Assembly: GCA_032718865.1 (NCBI GenBank)
Contig: JALUTQ010000040.1
Location: 1,054,001-1,118,000, forward strand
Direction of reading: 5' to 3'
From: Tilletia caries
Lineage: Eukaryota > Basidiomycota > Exobasidiomycetes > Tilletiales > Tilletiaceae
DNA: 64,000 bases
Shown here piece by piece: positions 1 to 9,269 of this stretch (the stretch's first letter is position 1; each line of letters starts with the position of its first letter). Under the pieces are notes generated by a model. The model saw only the letters and a program-made list of their open reading frames with translations, was not told the DNA's origin and did no database searches. The position numbers and the translations under genes were made by a program.

Positions 1-484
1 CATCGGCCACATCCGTTCCGTCAGAGGAAAGAGCGGAAGGAGGAGGGAAGAAGTGGCCAGTCATTCCGTATGTATCTCGTATTTTTCCTTTCCTTTCTCC
101 TCCCCAATCTCTTTCCTTCCCTCTCCTTTCAATTCTTTTGAATTCTTCCCCTGTTCCCTAACTTTCCTCGTGCCCAAAATTCATTTCCCATCCACATCCT
201 TTCCTGTCTCGTTTCTCACTGGTTGGCCTTGGGCCTTGTCATGGGAGCCTGACGAATGGGACTATGGAAGGGTCAATGAGGGCTGTGGATTCTGTGGTCT
301 GTGGATGGCGAAGCCAGGTCCTGTTAACGGTGACCATAGGCTGGGGTTAGCGCATGACGCAGAGAGGTTAGGGGGTGGATGGGTGGGAAGACACTCGAAA
401 TCATATCCTAACCACGTTCTTACCTCTTCGCTGTAAGGGCTAAGATGACTGATCACGGATGCTATTGTTTCCCTTTGTTTTTAG

Positions 485-1823
485 GTGGAAGGAAGACGAA
501 TTTGCTTTGGAGCACAAGCTCGTTACCCTTCTCCATGAATTCGACGCGTATCGCAAGGTCTGGTTCTGCCACAAGAACGAAGCACACTCGAACGAGAACA
601 AGTCTTCTGCCGGCAAGGGCCTTGCGGTGCAGCTTCTGAAGGATACCGTGCTCAAGAAGCACGTTGCAGACCCTAAAAGCGCGAGTCTGAAGCACTATGG
701 ATCTCGTATTGTGCAGAAAATTGAGTGAGCAGCCCCCCTTCCCATTCTCCCCTGGCTCCTACTCGTCCTTGTCCTCTAGCTGCTCCCTGCACCTGCATGT
801 GGATCGTGGTGCTGACACTGCTGAGCGCTGACGGTGTTTCTTATCCTTGATTCAGTCAGAAGACCGGCCGTGGCCTTCTGACTCTCTTTTATCAGGCTCG
901 AACGGAGCTCAAGATCACTGGTAACGGTGTGAAATCTGAACATGACTTGAGTGACGAGTCTAGCAACCTTTGGGGTGAGCATGGGAACGTGTGGATCTAT
1001 CTGCAATCTTCATCGATCGTTGTGGTTTTGTTGTGTTCACGTTTCTTTTCTTTCATGTCAGTTCAAGTCCGTAAGAGGGTGCCCTGGTACTTCGAGCTGG
1101 CCTCTCTCGTCGGTTCACGACTAGATATCGGCACTGCCGCCGTCACGAACAGCTCTTCGGACGGCGCGAGCACAGTCTTGGATGCCCGCAATAAGGCAGG
1201 TAAGAAGCAGAAGAAGAAGAAGGGGACGAAGGAAGGAGAGGAGAAGAGCGACGAAGAGGAATCAGGAGAGGAGAGCAGCGAGGACGAGGAGGACAGTGAG
1301 GGAGATGATGAGGAAGAGGAAGAGGAAGGCCTGGATGGAGAGGGTGGTGCGATTCAGGAAGGAGATGGTAGTGGTGGTGGTGGAGAATCAAGCAGTGATG
1401 GGTCGGGAGCGAAGGGCAAAGGCAAAGTTCCTGCGACTCCTGATCGCCATGGAGCTAAGAGGGTGAGAACCATGTTTCTATGGTTTGAAAGTTTCTATGG
1501 TGTGGAAGAAGACGACCGCGCTGCTCAACCTTACCTCTGTCTTGTTTCCAGTCTCTCCCTGAGGGAAGCAGCCCTGGCGGACCGAACCCCCCAAGAAACG
1601 CAAGCCAGTTGATTCGATGAAGGAGATGGTCATGGCTCGAATGGAGGCCAAGGAGAAGGAGAGGGCAGATCTCATCGCCCACGAGGCTGCCAAGCAGGAG
1701 CGGGAGCAGGAGATGGAGCGACTCAAGCACCAGACCGAGGTTCAGAAGCAGAAGACGGCAGAGCTCGAGATCGAACGGCTCCAGCTTCAGCTGCGTCTCA
1801 GGCAGATGCAGCGTGACATCTAG
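485..1823 (+). CDS. Myb/SANT-like accessory protein of a PIF-Harbinger transposon
   Basis: Multi-exon gene with exons at about 485-724, 856-974, 1062-1462 and 1552-1823, all with GT-AG borders. An AG at 483-484 means the exon carrying the start codon lies further 5' and was not identified. The N-terminal part (RWKEDEFALEHKL..., then KTGRGLLTLFYQARTELKITG and VPWYFELASLVG) resembles the trihelix/Myb-like DNA-binding proteins that accompany Harbinger transposases. It is followed by a long Asp/Glu/Lys-rich stretch, a PKKRKP nuclear-localisation-like motif and a C-terminal coiled coil. It converges on the transposase at 1944-3719, as expected for the two-gene element. The frame breaks at the C6 run 1587-1592; one more C would join the acidic region to the NLS and coiled coil. 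The family call rests on recalled sequence style, not a search. Confidence 0.6.
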
Positions 1824-1943
1824 GCACGAAGCCTCTTCTCCATGCCATCTTCCCACCATGCAATCTCACTTTCATCTCACGATATGTCTCTCCTGGAACG
1901 TATGGACTGAAAGCAGTCAGAAGAGTGATGTGTCGTTTCATTG

Positions 1944-3719
1944 TCACGAGAAAGAACGTTTTTGCAGATCATAGAAAGCGTGGTCAGAACGTTCTTCGAG
2001 ACTGACGAGGGGGATGGCTTTGCAGAGTATAGCCATGAGCCCGTCTCGGAACTTGTGCGCTCGAGCGAGCTGTCGCGCTCGAGACTCTCCTGTTGCAGCG
2101 TTGCCGGTGCCTCCCTGTTCTTCAGCATTCTCATTGCGAGCCCCTACGGCCTGGTCCCCCCGGTCCGCCGCTTCCCAGGCCGTACCCGCCGCATAGAACG
2201 GGTCCATCGAGGCATCACCCTGCTCCACCCACTTGGCCGTCTGGTGGAGCAGTACCGCAGCACGAAGCCACAAGCAAGCGTATTGTACATCGTCCTGTGA
2301 AGTGTAGTAATTTTTAGACGTCAGAATTTGCATCGTAAGCTATGCCCCTGCCATCCTGATGTAACTACTTGCCTCAGTTTTTGATTCTCACTCGCAACTC
2401 TTTCAGACATTGGAACCGACCCTTCAGCCACCCAATGGTGTGCTCAGAGCTGATTCGGATTCGAGACAGGTGATAGTTGAAGTGACGATTGTGCGTCGGG
2501 TCTTTGAGAGGTCGGGTGAAAGGGAGAACCTGAACAGAGAGAACGTACATCAGACTGAGGCCTCCTCATTCATCGCGTTCATAACGCATACTCACCAACC
2601 AGTCCTGTCTCTTATAGCCAGCGTCTGCCCAGCACCATTCTCCAGCTTCCAGCATCTCCGAATGACGTTGGGCCAGTCGCGTGTCCTCAAAGGCAACAGA
2701 GTCACAGCGACTGCCCGTCCTGCCCACAGAGAAATCGATTATATTCATCTGGTGATCATTAACAATCTGAGAGATAGATACATGTCAGCGCAAGCCGTTG
2801 TGTGAAAGGAGAGCACGGAGGGTAGCATCTTGACTCACTTGGACGTTCATGCTATACCTTCCCTTGCGATCGAACCAAGAAGGTCCGTACAGGTACGGCT
2901 TCTCGGCCAGAGGCACCGTCGTACCGTCCACCCCACACCAACCTCCTCTCCATTCAGGTGTAGATCGTGCCGCGGCCTCGTTCTTAGAGGCCTCACGTGG
3001 CTCCCCTTTCGCTGGCCATCGTACACTGTTCCTCAGTGTCTCCGACCGTAGTACCGCCTGTAGAACCCTATTCGTGCATTTGACCACAGTCCCCCTGCCT
3101 AATCCAAACCGCGACGCAATTGAACCCTCAGTAGCCGCATTCCCATAGTGCCCCAGTCTGTAGAGAAGCACGGCAAGCTGAACCTCGACTGAGATTTGCG
3201 TCTTTCCGGGCGCCGTATAAAAACATCGTCCCCTTTGATTTGATCGAGGATGAAGTCGAATGCGGGACCCGAGACGCGCAGCTCCTCACGAAAAAGCACT
3301 GGGACGGCTAACAAACACATGGATAGGGAGGATTTCAGTACAGAGTAGTCAGCATTGGGCACATTAGTCCTGCATAGGCAACGCAGAAGTAGTAGTAGAG
3401 GTGTAAATAATACCCACTTTTTCTTATGATCAAAAATGATATCTATCAGATCACCTGTTCGAGGCACAGGTTGACGAGGCTCGAGATACCGATGCGTATC
3501 CGTGTAAATATATTCATCCACGAGCTCGTCCCTCATGGCCTCCGTAATCGTATTGTCTGACGCAGCTCTGAGAGAAGGAAGACGAAGAACCGGAACCGAG
3601 CGAGGCAGGGAAAGAGAGTCCTCTTCGTCGCTGGAAAAAAAAGCGTCCATGACCTCGGCAGCATAGAATGCCTCCCGGAGGTCATCGTATGCCGTCTGGT
3701 GGACAGTCCTCCTAGGCAT
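1944..3719 (-). CDS. PIF-Harbinger DDE transposase
   Basis: DDE-superfamily (DDE_Tnp_4 type) transposase in several exons. Start taken at the second Met (MPRRTVHQ, 3719) rather than 3737. In order: acidic N-terminus, a helical N-terminal domain ending QLAVLLYRLGHYGNAAT, first catalytic Asp in GVDGTTVPL, second in GSRCDSVAFEDT, WCWADAGYK, then SEHTIGWLKGRFQ carrying the last acidic residue, and a C-terminal tail ending at 1944. Introns follow GTGAGT donors after YSMNVQ, KRQDWL and near the end of the SEHTIGWLKGRFQ exon. The frame slips by one base at an A5 run on the plus strand (3219-3223); a sixth A would join DDVF to YTAPGKTQISVEVQLAV. Otherwise all family motifs are present, so the copy is either recently inactivated or intact with a sequencing error. 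Confidence 0.8.
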
Positions 3720-3739
3720 GATGAACTGAACAATCAAAA

Positions 3740-4832
3740 CAGACGCGTCAATACTGCAGCATACGGGTAGGTTCGCGCATTAGGACCCCTAGCCCTAAGG
3801 CTGAAAACTCACGCCCTGATGTCTGACGCCGATGATTCACTGCACACAAACAATAGGTAGATATGGCATGTGGGATTAGCACGCCAAAAACACTGAGACG
3901 GGGCGCGTGACCATTGACTGCGATGTCAGGCCGCACCGACGACGCACTCACACCAGCAACCAGAGACTGCTAAACAACACTTCCAGGTCACACAGAGGCG
4001 CGAAAAAGAAACGGGCAATGAATCTGATGGAAGGGTATGAGAAAGAGGAGCTCGAGAGCGTCAGCCACGGACGCGCAGAGTGTTGATCTTCTTAGGACTC
4101 ACTGAATTGCTGCAGAAGGATGGCGAAGGTAAGTGGTGACCGCCAGCAGCATAGGTCGACGCGTGCCGGTGTCCGTGACGCGTTTTTCCATGGTGGAACA
4201 CCCCGAAGGATGCGCGAAATCGCCGAAACCTTCTGCGGAGAGGGGCTGGTCACGCACCAGGCTCCTCCAAGCCACTTTCGAGCTCTAATTGCTTACATAA
4301 TTAAATGAAAGACATGGCATTTCTTCGGGTTCCTCCGTCTGCGTGACAACCCCTATTCGGCGCAAGGGGCCAAGCAGGGGTCCCGGCCCTTGAGGCGATT
4401 TCCTCCCGCGCTCGGGTGTCGACAACTTAAGTGCAAAGCACAGCCCCGCGGCTCATGCGCTCATGAGTCGCGACCCCGCCGGCCCTTCTTCACCTTTGCG
4501 CTCGGCGCTCGCTGTCTTGACGCTTGACGCGCTTGACGGCTGACGCGCCTGCCTGGGGCCTGGGGTGGATGACCGAAGGGCGATTTTGGTCTCAAAAAGT
4601 TGTTGGGGACGGGAGGAAGTGGTTGTGGGTGTCCTGTGCGAAAGCCACGTGTGGAAATACATAGGATTACGCTTTTGGCTATACAGATTCGGCTGACCGG
4701 ACCGGTGGTGCCATAAATCATCCCCAACGGCCTTCGGCCTTCAATAGCAGTTTTTCGATTCCGCCTATGTTTTTCAATGTGACGTCTAAATCAATGTGGA
4801 CGATGAGGGGGGGGGGGGGGGATCCCACAACG
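3740..4832. other. Intergenic flank, no gene recognised
   Basis: No convincing gene. Several short ORFs have no recognisable domain. The segment ends with a run of 15 G (4807-4821). It abuts the 3' end of the YR retrotransposon, so before that insertion this DNA was probably contiguous with position 20161, the upstream region of the lipase gene. Confidence 0.5.
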
Positions 4833-4950
4833 AGCCGTCCTCGCACCTTTACTGAGGACAATAATCAATGCAAAGAGAGAGAAAAACTTGCGAGAACTTG
4901 GGGGGTTGAGCTGAAGAGCTCGAACGACGCGTCCGCCGCTGCGTGCGGTT
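4833..4950 (-). repeat. Split direct repeat B2 of the YR retrotransposon
   Basis: 118 bp identical to 5248-5365 (offset 415). It forms the 3' terminus of the minus-strand element and meets flanking DNA at 4832. Confidence 0.85.
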
Positions 4951-5000
4951 GGGACTAGCGACGCTATTGGGGGAGGGACCACCGCACGGGGAGGTGGGTG

Positions 5001-5250
5001 GGAAAGCGAAGAGAAAGGACGCGACACGGAGCACGATGCTTCAGCGATGGAACGATGGTGGAAGAGCGCCAGAAGCAGCGGCTGGCTCTCCAGGCGGGTC
5101 GAGGCAGCAGAAATTTTCACCTCATTATCAAAGATCATTCCGCTTCATTTTACCGCGGGACTGCGTACGCCGTGAGACTTGGCAGAGGAAGAACGTGACG
5201 GTCTCGGGCGGCCCTACGTTACCGCCCCTTCCTGGCGGAAACTGACCAGC
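5001..5250 (-). repeat. Split direct repeat A2 of the YR retrotransposon
   Basis: 250 bp identical to 19911-20160. It abuts B1, sharing the three bases AGC at 5248-5250, which is where the recombinase would join the ends of a circular intermediate. Confidence 0.85.
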
Positions 5251-5365
5251 CGTCCTCGCACCTTTACTGAGGACAATAATCAATGCAAAGAGAGAGAAAA
5301 ACTTGCGAGAACTTGGGGGGTTGAGCTGAAGAGCTCGAACGACGCGTCCGCCGCTGCGTGCGGTT
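5248..5365 (-). repeat. Split direct repeat B1 of the YR retrotransposon
   Basis: 118 bp identical to 4833-4950. It lies between the YR gene stop (5644) and A2. The 278 bp between B1 and the YR gene hold no recognised gene. Confidence 0.85.
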
Positions 5366-5643
5366 TCCCAGCCGGCCACAGGCCACGGCACGGAAAGGCG
5401 GACAGCGGCATCCCCCAAGGGCGAGCGATAAGGCGTCAAATGAGAAAAGGATTGCAGCGACCGGCCGACCGCATGCCGCAGAGCGCACGCAATCTGCACG
5501 CACGGACAGGAAAAGGAATGAGATGTCGATCGTCGATTAGCCGGAAAGGAAGCAGGAACAGAACTCTGGAACGGGAGAGACGAAGCAGTGGGGTTAAGGA
5601 AGAGAACTGAGAGGCAGAGAAAGAAATGAAGGGAGTGGGATTG

Positions 5644-7314
5644 TTAGCCGTGAGTGGGGTCGACATCGGCAAAAATACGACCGGCAGAGACGTAGAGCCG
5701 TCGGAGGTAGATCAGGTACGCATCTGAGGCCCATCGCCCGTGGCGTCGGATATCAATATCAGGGACGCCCGCCGCCAAATAGAACGTCGTACCCCCAATG
5801 CGGAAGCAGTGCCCTGTGATGGTGGGACGGCCGGCGGCTTGTAGCGCTCGATTGACCGTGGTGGTGCAGAAGTCAGAGGTCATTTCTCGCACCCGGCCAT
5901 TTTTGTCGATGTATGCGAATGCACCGGCCGAGGCAGGAACAGCCTCGTTGGCCCGCAGATGGAATTGGACGGCCGCCACTGGACAGAGGTCGGGAGAGGG
6001 AGCCTGTCGGGCAGCAATTAGATCAGAGCCGTCCGTACCCTGGACTTTGTCCTGTGGCAAATGAAGGACAACCGTCGGGGCAACCGACCCGCTTTCCGAG
6101 CGCAGCGTCCAGTGTGAGCGCAATGACCGTAGAGCTGATAAAACCTCTGGCTTATGAGACTCGACAGTGAGCTCTCCCAGCCGAGCGAGTCCGAAAAAGG
6201 CAAACGACACACAAGCCCACACAGCTGCGTGTGCTCGATCCGAGTTGACATTCAGAGCCGCCCGGATAATGCGAAGGTCGTCCAGGCGCACAGGATCACG
6301 AGAGGGAAGCGGCTCTGGTTGGAGGATCTTTGCGGCCCGACCCAGACACTGACAGGTGTCGTCGTCGATGTTGAAGGGGAAACCGTGTATTTTATGCCAG
6401 AGTTCTAGGGCCGACCGCCGCTTGGACTGCGTCGAGGCCCGGAATTCGTCTAGCTCGGTCATGAAAAACCGGAGAAGTGCGGGCTCGGACGTGGGAAGAC
6501 GTTCGATAAGCGGAACGTCGTTTGCATCGCACCACCGCAGGAAAACACGGACACCGCTGGCGTATTTCTTGAGAGTCGAGACAGCGACCGAGCAGGACAA
6601 AGCCACCTGCAGGCGCCAACGATCCGCAGGCAAAAGACGCGCCCATCGTTCGCTGACCTGTTCCGGCAACGGACCCATCAGAAGCAAGACGTCCTCGGCC
6701 GCAAGAGCCTCAGCACGAGCTGCGGACAGAGGAGATCCTGGAAGGACAGCCCGCGCGGCTTGATGAAGCCGCTTAGTGGCGGCGGAACGGCGACGGGTGG
6801 TGCGGGCAGGGGCCAGGGGAGCAACTGTGGACGGTTGCGCACGTAGAGGCCGGGAGGATACCCGCGAAGCTGTCGGGGCCTGTGGCAGGGGCGAGGTGGA
6901 GCCAGAAGCAGCAGGGGCGCGCGAGGACGTCGCCAAGGAAGAAACGGAAACGGGAGATGCTTCTGCTAGGGAAGATGGAGAGACCGACGCCGCACTGAAG
7001 GAGATGGATAGGGAAGGGTAGAAAGTAGAAAAGGAAGAAGAGGAGACGTCGTAGAGCACTGTGGTGTGGAGGGCAAGCGAAGGCTGAAAAGATGAGTGGT
7101 CGAAAGACAGACTGTGAGAAGGCGAAAGTGGTGCATGGAGGGAGTGATGTGGCATCATGATGGAAGGGGTGAAGGCGAGATCTGCCGAACCGTATACCGG
7201 AACGGGCTGGTCTATCTGGAGGGATAGAACAATGGGAGCCATTGATGGGTCGGGACTGTCGACGCATTCCTCCAACGGCTCGGACAAGAGGAATGGCCGC
7301 CCGAGAGCGCTCAT
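5644..7314 (-). CDS. Tyrosine recombinase of the Ngaro/PAT-like element
   Basis: 556-aa integrase-like protein that would insert the circular DNA copy of the retroelement by site-specific recombination. A low-complexity Ser/Ala/Pro-rich N-terminus of about 190 residues precedes a core-binding region (CSVAVSTLKKYASGV..., about 240-350) and a catalytic domain. The catalytic set is visible: Arg in GLARLGELT (about 375), HxxR in GHCFRIGG (about 500), HGRW (about 524) and a Tyr in the following SDAYLIYLRRLY (531-538). The ATG overlaps the stop codon of the RT-RNase H frame as ATGA (7311-7314), suggesting translational coupling or one polycistronic mRNA. The frame is intact. Crypton recombinases share the fold, but this one is directly downstream of an RT gene and the element has split direct repeats. 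Confidence 0.9.
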   Translation of the reverse strand: MSALGRPFLLSEPLEECVDSPDPSMAPIVLSLQIDQPVPVYGSADLAFTPSIMMPHHSLHAPLSPSHSLSFDHSSFQPSLALHTTVLYDVSSSSFSTFYPSLSISFSAASVSPSSLAEASPVSVSSLATSSRAPAASGSTSPLPQAPTASRVSSRPLRAQPSTVAPLAPARTTRRRSAATKRLHQAARAVLPGSPLSAARAEALAAEDVLLLMGPLPEQVSERWARLLPADRWRLQVALSCSVAVSTLKKYASGVRVFLRWCDANDVPLIERLPTSEPALLRFFMTELDEFRASTQSKRRSALELWHKIHGFPFNIDDDTCQCLGRAAKILQPEPLPSRDPVRLDDLRIIRAALNVNSDRAHAAVWACVSFAFFGLARLGELTVESHKPEVLSALRSLRSHWTLRSESGSVAPTVVLHLPQDKVQGTDGSDLIAARQAPSPDLCPVAAVQFHLRANEAVPASAGAFAYIDKNGRVREMTSDFCTTTVNRALQAAGRPTITGHCFRIGGTTFYLAAGVPDIDIRRHGRWASDAYLIYLRRLYVSAGRIFADVDPTHG

Positions 7315-8483
7315 GCACGGGGCAGGACCCCAGCGATATAAGGCCAGGGATCCTGCAGCTGGAAGGGAAAAGGTAGGTAGCCGCTGACGTCGCCCCGAGA
7401 GACGCGATCGGCGGGGTTTGATTTGGTGTCGACGTACGTGGCGCTGATCTCGATGCTCAAGGACGCGACCCGTGAGAACATTCGGCTGAAACAGTCATTG
7501 ACCTCACCAGAGGCAGAGCGTCCCTTCATCCACCCGTGTAAGACGCCCTGATTGTCCCCGAGGATGCGAAGTACACAATCGGATTCTCCGAGCAGGATAG
7601 CGGCGTTCACCAGCGCCTCCATGGCCCACGCCTCCGCCGGGCCCATGTCATAGCCCTGAATCTGCTTCCAGCCAGGCGGGAGAGGCCAGAATTTGGCGAA
7701 CTGACCACAGGTGATCCCCAAGCCGACGTCGCACGCATCAGATGCGTATAAGGTCGAGGTGACTCGGGCAGGGGGGAGAAAGCAGCGGCGGATGGGCGTG
7801 GTCGACAGGAATTGTTGCCACGCCTTCAACTCGGCAAGTGGGGATGATGGCAGGTGTAGGTGGACGTAGGGTGCGTGGAGTCGACGACGAAAGCCCAGAA
7901 GGTGGTGCAGCTGACAACGCTGACCTGGGGCAAACTGGCACACTCGGAAAAGACAGCCAATCAGCTTGTCCATTTCGGTCCGGTTGACTTTCCGACGGGG
8001 ATGATCGATGATCTCGGTCGCTCGTGCGAGGTATTTGGTCCGTTTATCCTCAGGAAGCGTCATCGTCATTGTGTCCAAATCCCACTCGACACCAGTCATG
8101 GTGAACTGCCGCGAAAAATTGAATCCTTTCTTTTCCGGAGGGTGCAGTGGCCATCCCAAGCGCTGGAGTTCGGAACGAACCTGAGCTTCTGTGATGCCGG
8201 AGGCAGGACCACCAGGCCGGATCGAGCTGATGTCATCCACCCAGGCCCTCAGCTGGATTCCGGGGAGGCGTACCGAAACTATGTCCGACGAACAGTCGAC
8301 GCTCCGACCAAAGATGGCGCAGATAGCCTTGTGCCCAAACGGACTAGATGCTCGCACGTAGTTGCGATTCTCTCCAAGCCGCACGCAGAGATGAGGACGC
8401 TGAGTGGGGTGAGTGGAGATGTTGTAGAAGGCCTCTTTGATGTCGACTCCCATAACATCGGCCTGCCGAGGGAGGGATCGATA
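7311..8483 (-). CDS. Reverse transcriptase / RNase H, 3' exon
   Basis: C-terminal two thirds of the retrotransposon polymerase, 390 codons, starting after an AG at 8484-8485 (minus-strand CAG). It carries RT motif A in ADVMGVDIKEAFYN, SPFGHKAICAIFGRSV, and the catalytic box as AWVDDIS. RNase H follows with LYASDACDVGLG (Asp), AWAMEALVNA (Glu), LGDNQGVLHGW (Asp) and SNPADRVSRG (Asp). The phase-0 join to the upstream exon (16945) reads INEQIEL-YRSLPRQADVM, matching the run into motif A of DIRS-type RTs. The frame ends in the ATGA overlap with the YR gene. Without splicing, this exon is cut off from the rest of the RT by 8.46 kb. Confidence 0.85.
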   Translation of the reverse strand, partial: YRSLPRQADVMGVDIKEAFYNISTHPTQRPHLCVRLGENRNYVRASSPFGHKAICAIFGRSVDCSSDIVSVRLPGIQLRAWVDDISSIRPGGPASGITEAQVRSELQRLGWPLHPPEKKGFNFSRQFTMTGVEWDLDTMTMTLPEDKRTKYLARATEIIDHPRRKVNRTEMDKLIGCLFRVCQFAPGQRCQLHHLLGFRRRLHAPYVHLHLPSSPLAELKAWQQFLSTTPIRRCFLPPARVTSTLYASDACDVGLGITCGQFAKFWPLPPGWKQIQGYDMGPAEAWAMEALVNAAILLGESDCVLRILGDNQGVLHGWMKGRSASGEVNDCFSRMFSRVASLSIEISATYVDTKSNPADRVSRGDVSGYLPFPFQLQDPWPYIAGVLPRA

Positions 8484-8491
8484 CTGTCGAG

Positions 8492-8570
8492 TGTTGTGAA
8501 CATTCTACCACTATACTAAAAGGTGAGACCAGTCTCGACCCAAGTGTCATGGATGATGCATATATCCAAC
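8492..8570 (-). repeat. 79-bp direct repeat, copy 1 (tRNA-like A-box segment)
   Basis: 79 bp matching 16146-16224 with one mismatch. On the minus strand it contains TTTTAGTATAGTGGTAGAAT, which resembles a tRNA D-arm/A box. It lies immediately 5' of the RT acceptor, and the Plavaka element begins 3 bp after its far end. Confidence 0.75.
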
Positions 8571-8599
8571 ACTCATCAGGGATATGATAGGGTCTCGCG

Positions 8600-9269
8600 C
8601 AGCTCCGGACGACGTCTGGGCGAGACCCCCTCGCGCAAAACCCGTGTGAAACCCGCGCGCCGCACCCTGGCGCAACGGTCGCACAGAGCAGGGCGAGGTC
8701 CTTTCCTCGCACACGGGCTCGCACTGCTTTGCGCGAGGCCAGCTCTCACACTGCTCGCACTTGCATCGCACACAGCACTCTCTCAACTTTCTTCGGGCTC
8801 GCACAAGCCTCGCACGCGCATCGCACACAGCATTCAGGGCTCGCACACGGCTCGCACACGGCAGTGCCAGATCCAATCCATATTCCATAGCATCATCCAG
8901 GGGAAGTGAGAACAAGCAGATGCGGAGATCGGATTCGGAAGCTTGCAAGCATCCTTATTCCTTGCGAGGAAAGAGGCCCGCGAGTTGATGTCGATCTGCG
9001 CGGAGAATCGGAAAAGGAAAGAACAAGTCAGTGTCATAGCTCATTGACCAGAGACCCAGAGCCCAGATGCGCGAACCTGCTTGTCAATGGAGAGGAGAGC
9101 GCTGACTGCTGAGGATGGGAAGGAGAAGGAGTGAATATAAGCAGACATGTCCTCTTGGATGTGTACTCTGGAGCTACTCACCCCTCTAACCTCTTCCCTC
9201 ATCCTGTTTCACCCGATACCCAGTACCCAACAGATACACACACCTTCTCAAAAGGGCCTGGAGGGAACA
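8600..9269. other. Plavaka left subterminal region, no gene
   Basis: Non-coding. About 8690-8860 is packed with short GC-rich words such as CTCGCACA and ATCGCACACAGC in tandem and scattered form. These are candidate transposase-binding subterminal repeats. The remainder up to the start codon at 9270 is presumably the accessory-gene promoter; no clear TATA was singled out. Confidence 0.5.

Larger units (their letters stand above)
485..3719. mobile_element. PIF-Harbinger DNA transposon, copy 1 (coding extent)
   Basis: Two convergent genes, a Myb/SANT-like protein (+) and a DDE transposase (-), 120 bp apart: the standard Harbinger gene pair. I could not identify the terminal inverted repeats or 3-bp target duplication, so only the coding extent is given. 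The left end may lie outside the window. Confidence 0.65.

Noticed and set aside
53..436. 127-codon ORF at the left edge as first exon of the Harbinger accessory gene
   Set aside because: It begins at GTG, has a hydrophobic Ser/Pro/Phe run unlike the family, and does not join in frame to the exon at 485.
4807..4821. Poly-G run as telomere or retroposon tail
   Set aside because: No telomere repeat adjoins it, and it lies outside the retroelement boundary at 4833.
4833..5365. First read as a segmental duplication of the lipase promoter (identical 250 bp at 5.0 and 19.9 kb)
   Set aside because: The order A1-genes-B1-A2-B2, identical B copies and the shared AGC at all junctions fit split direct repeats of a YR retrotransposon better.
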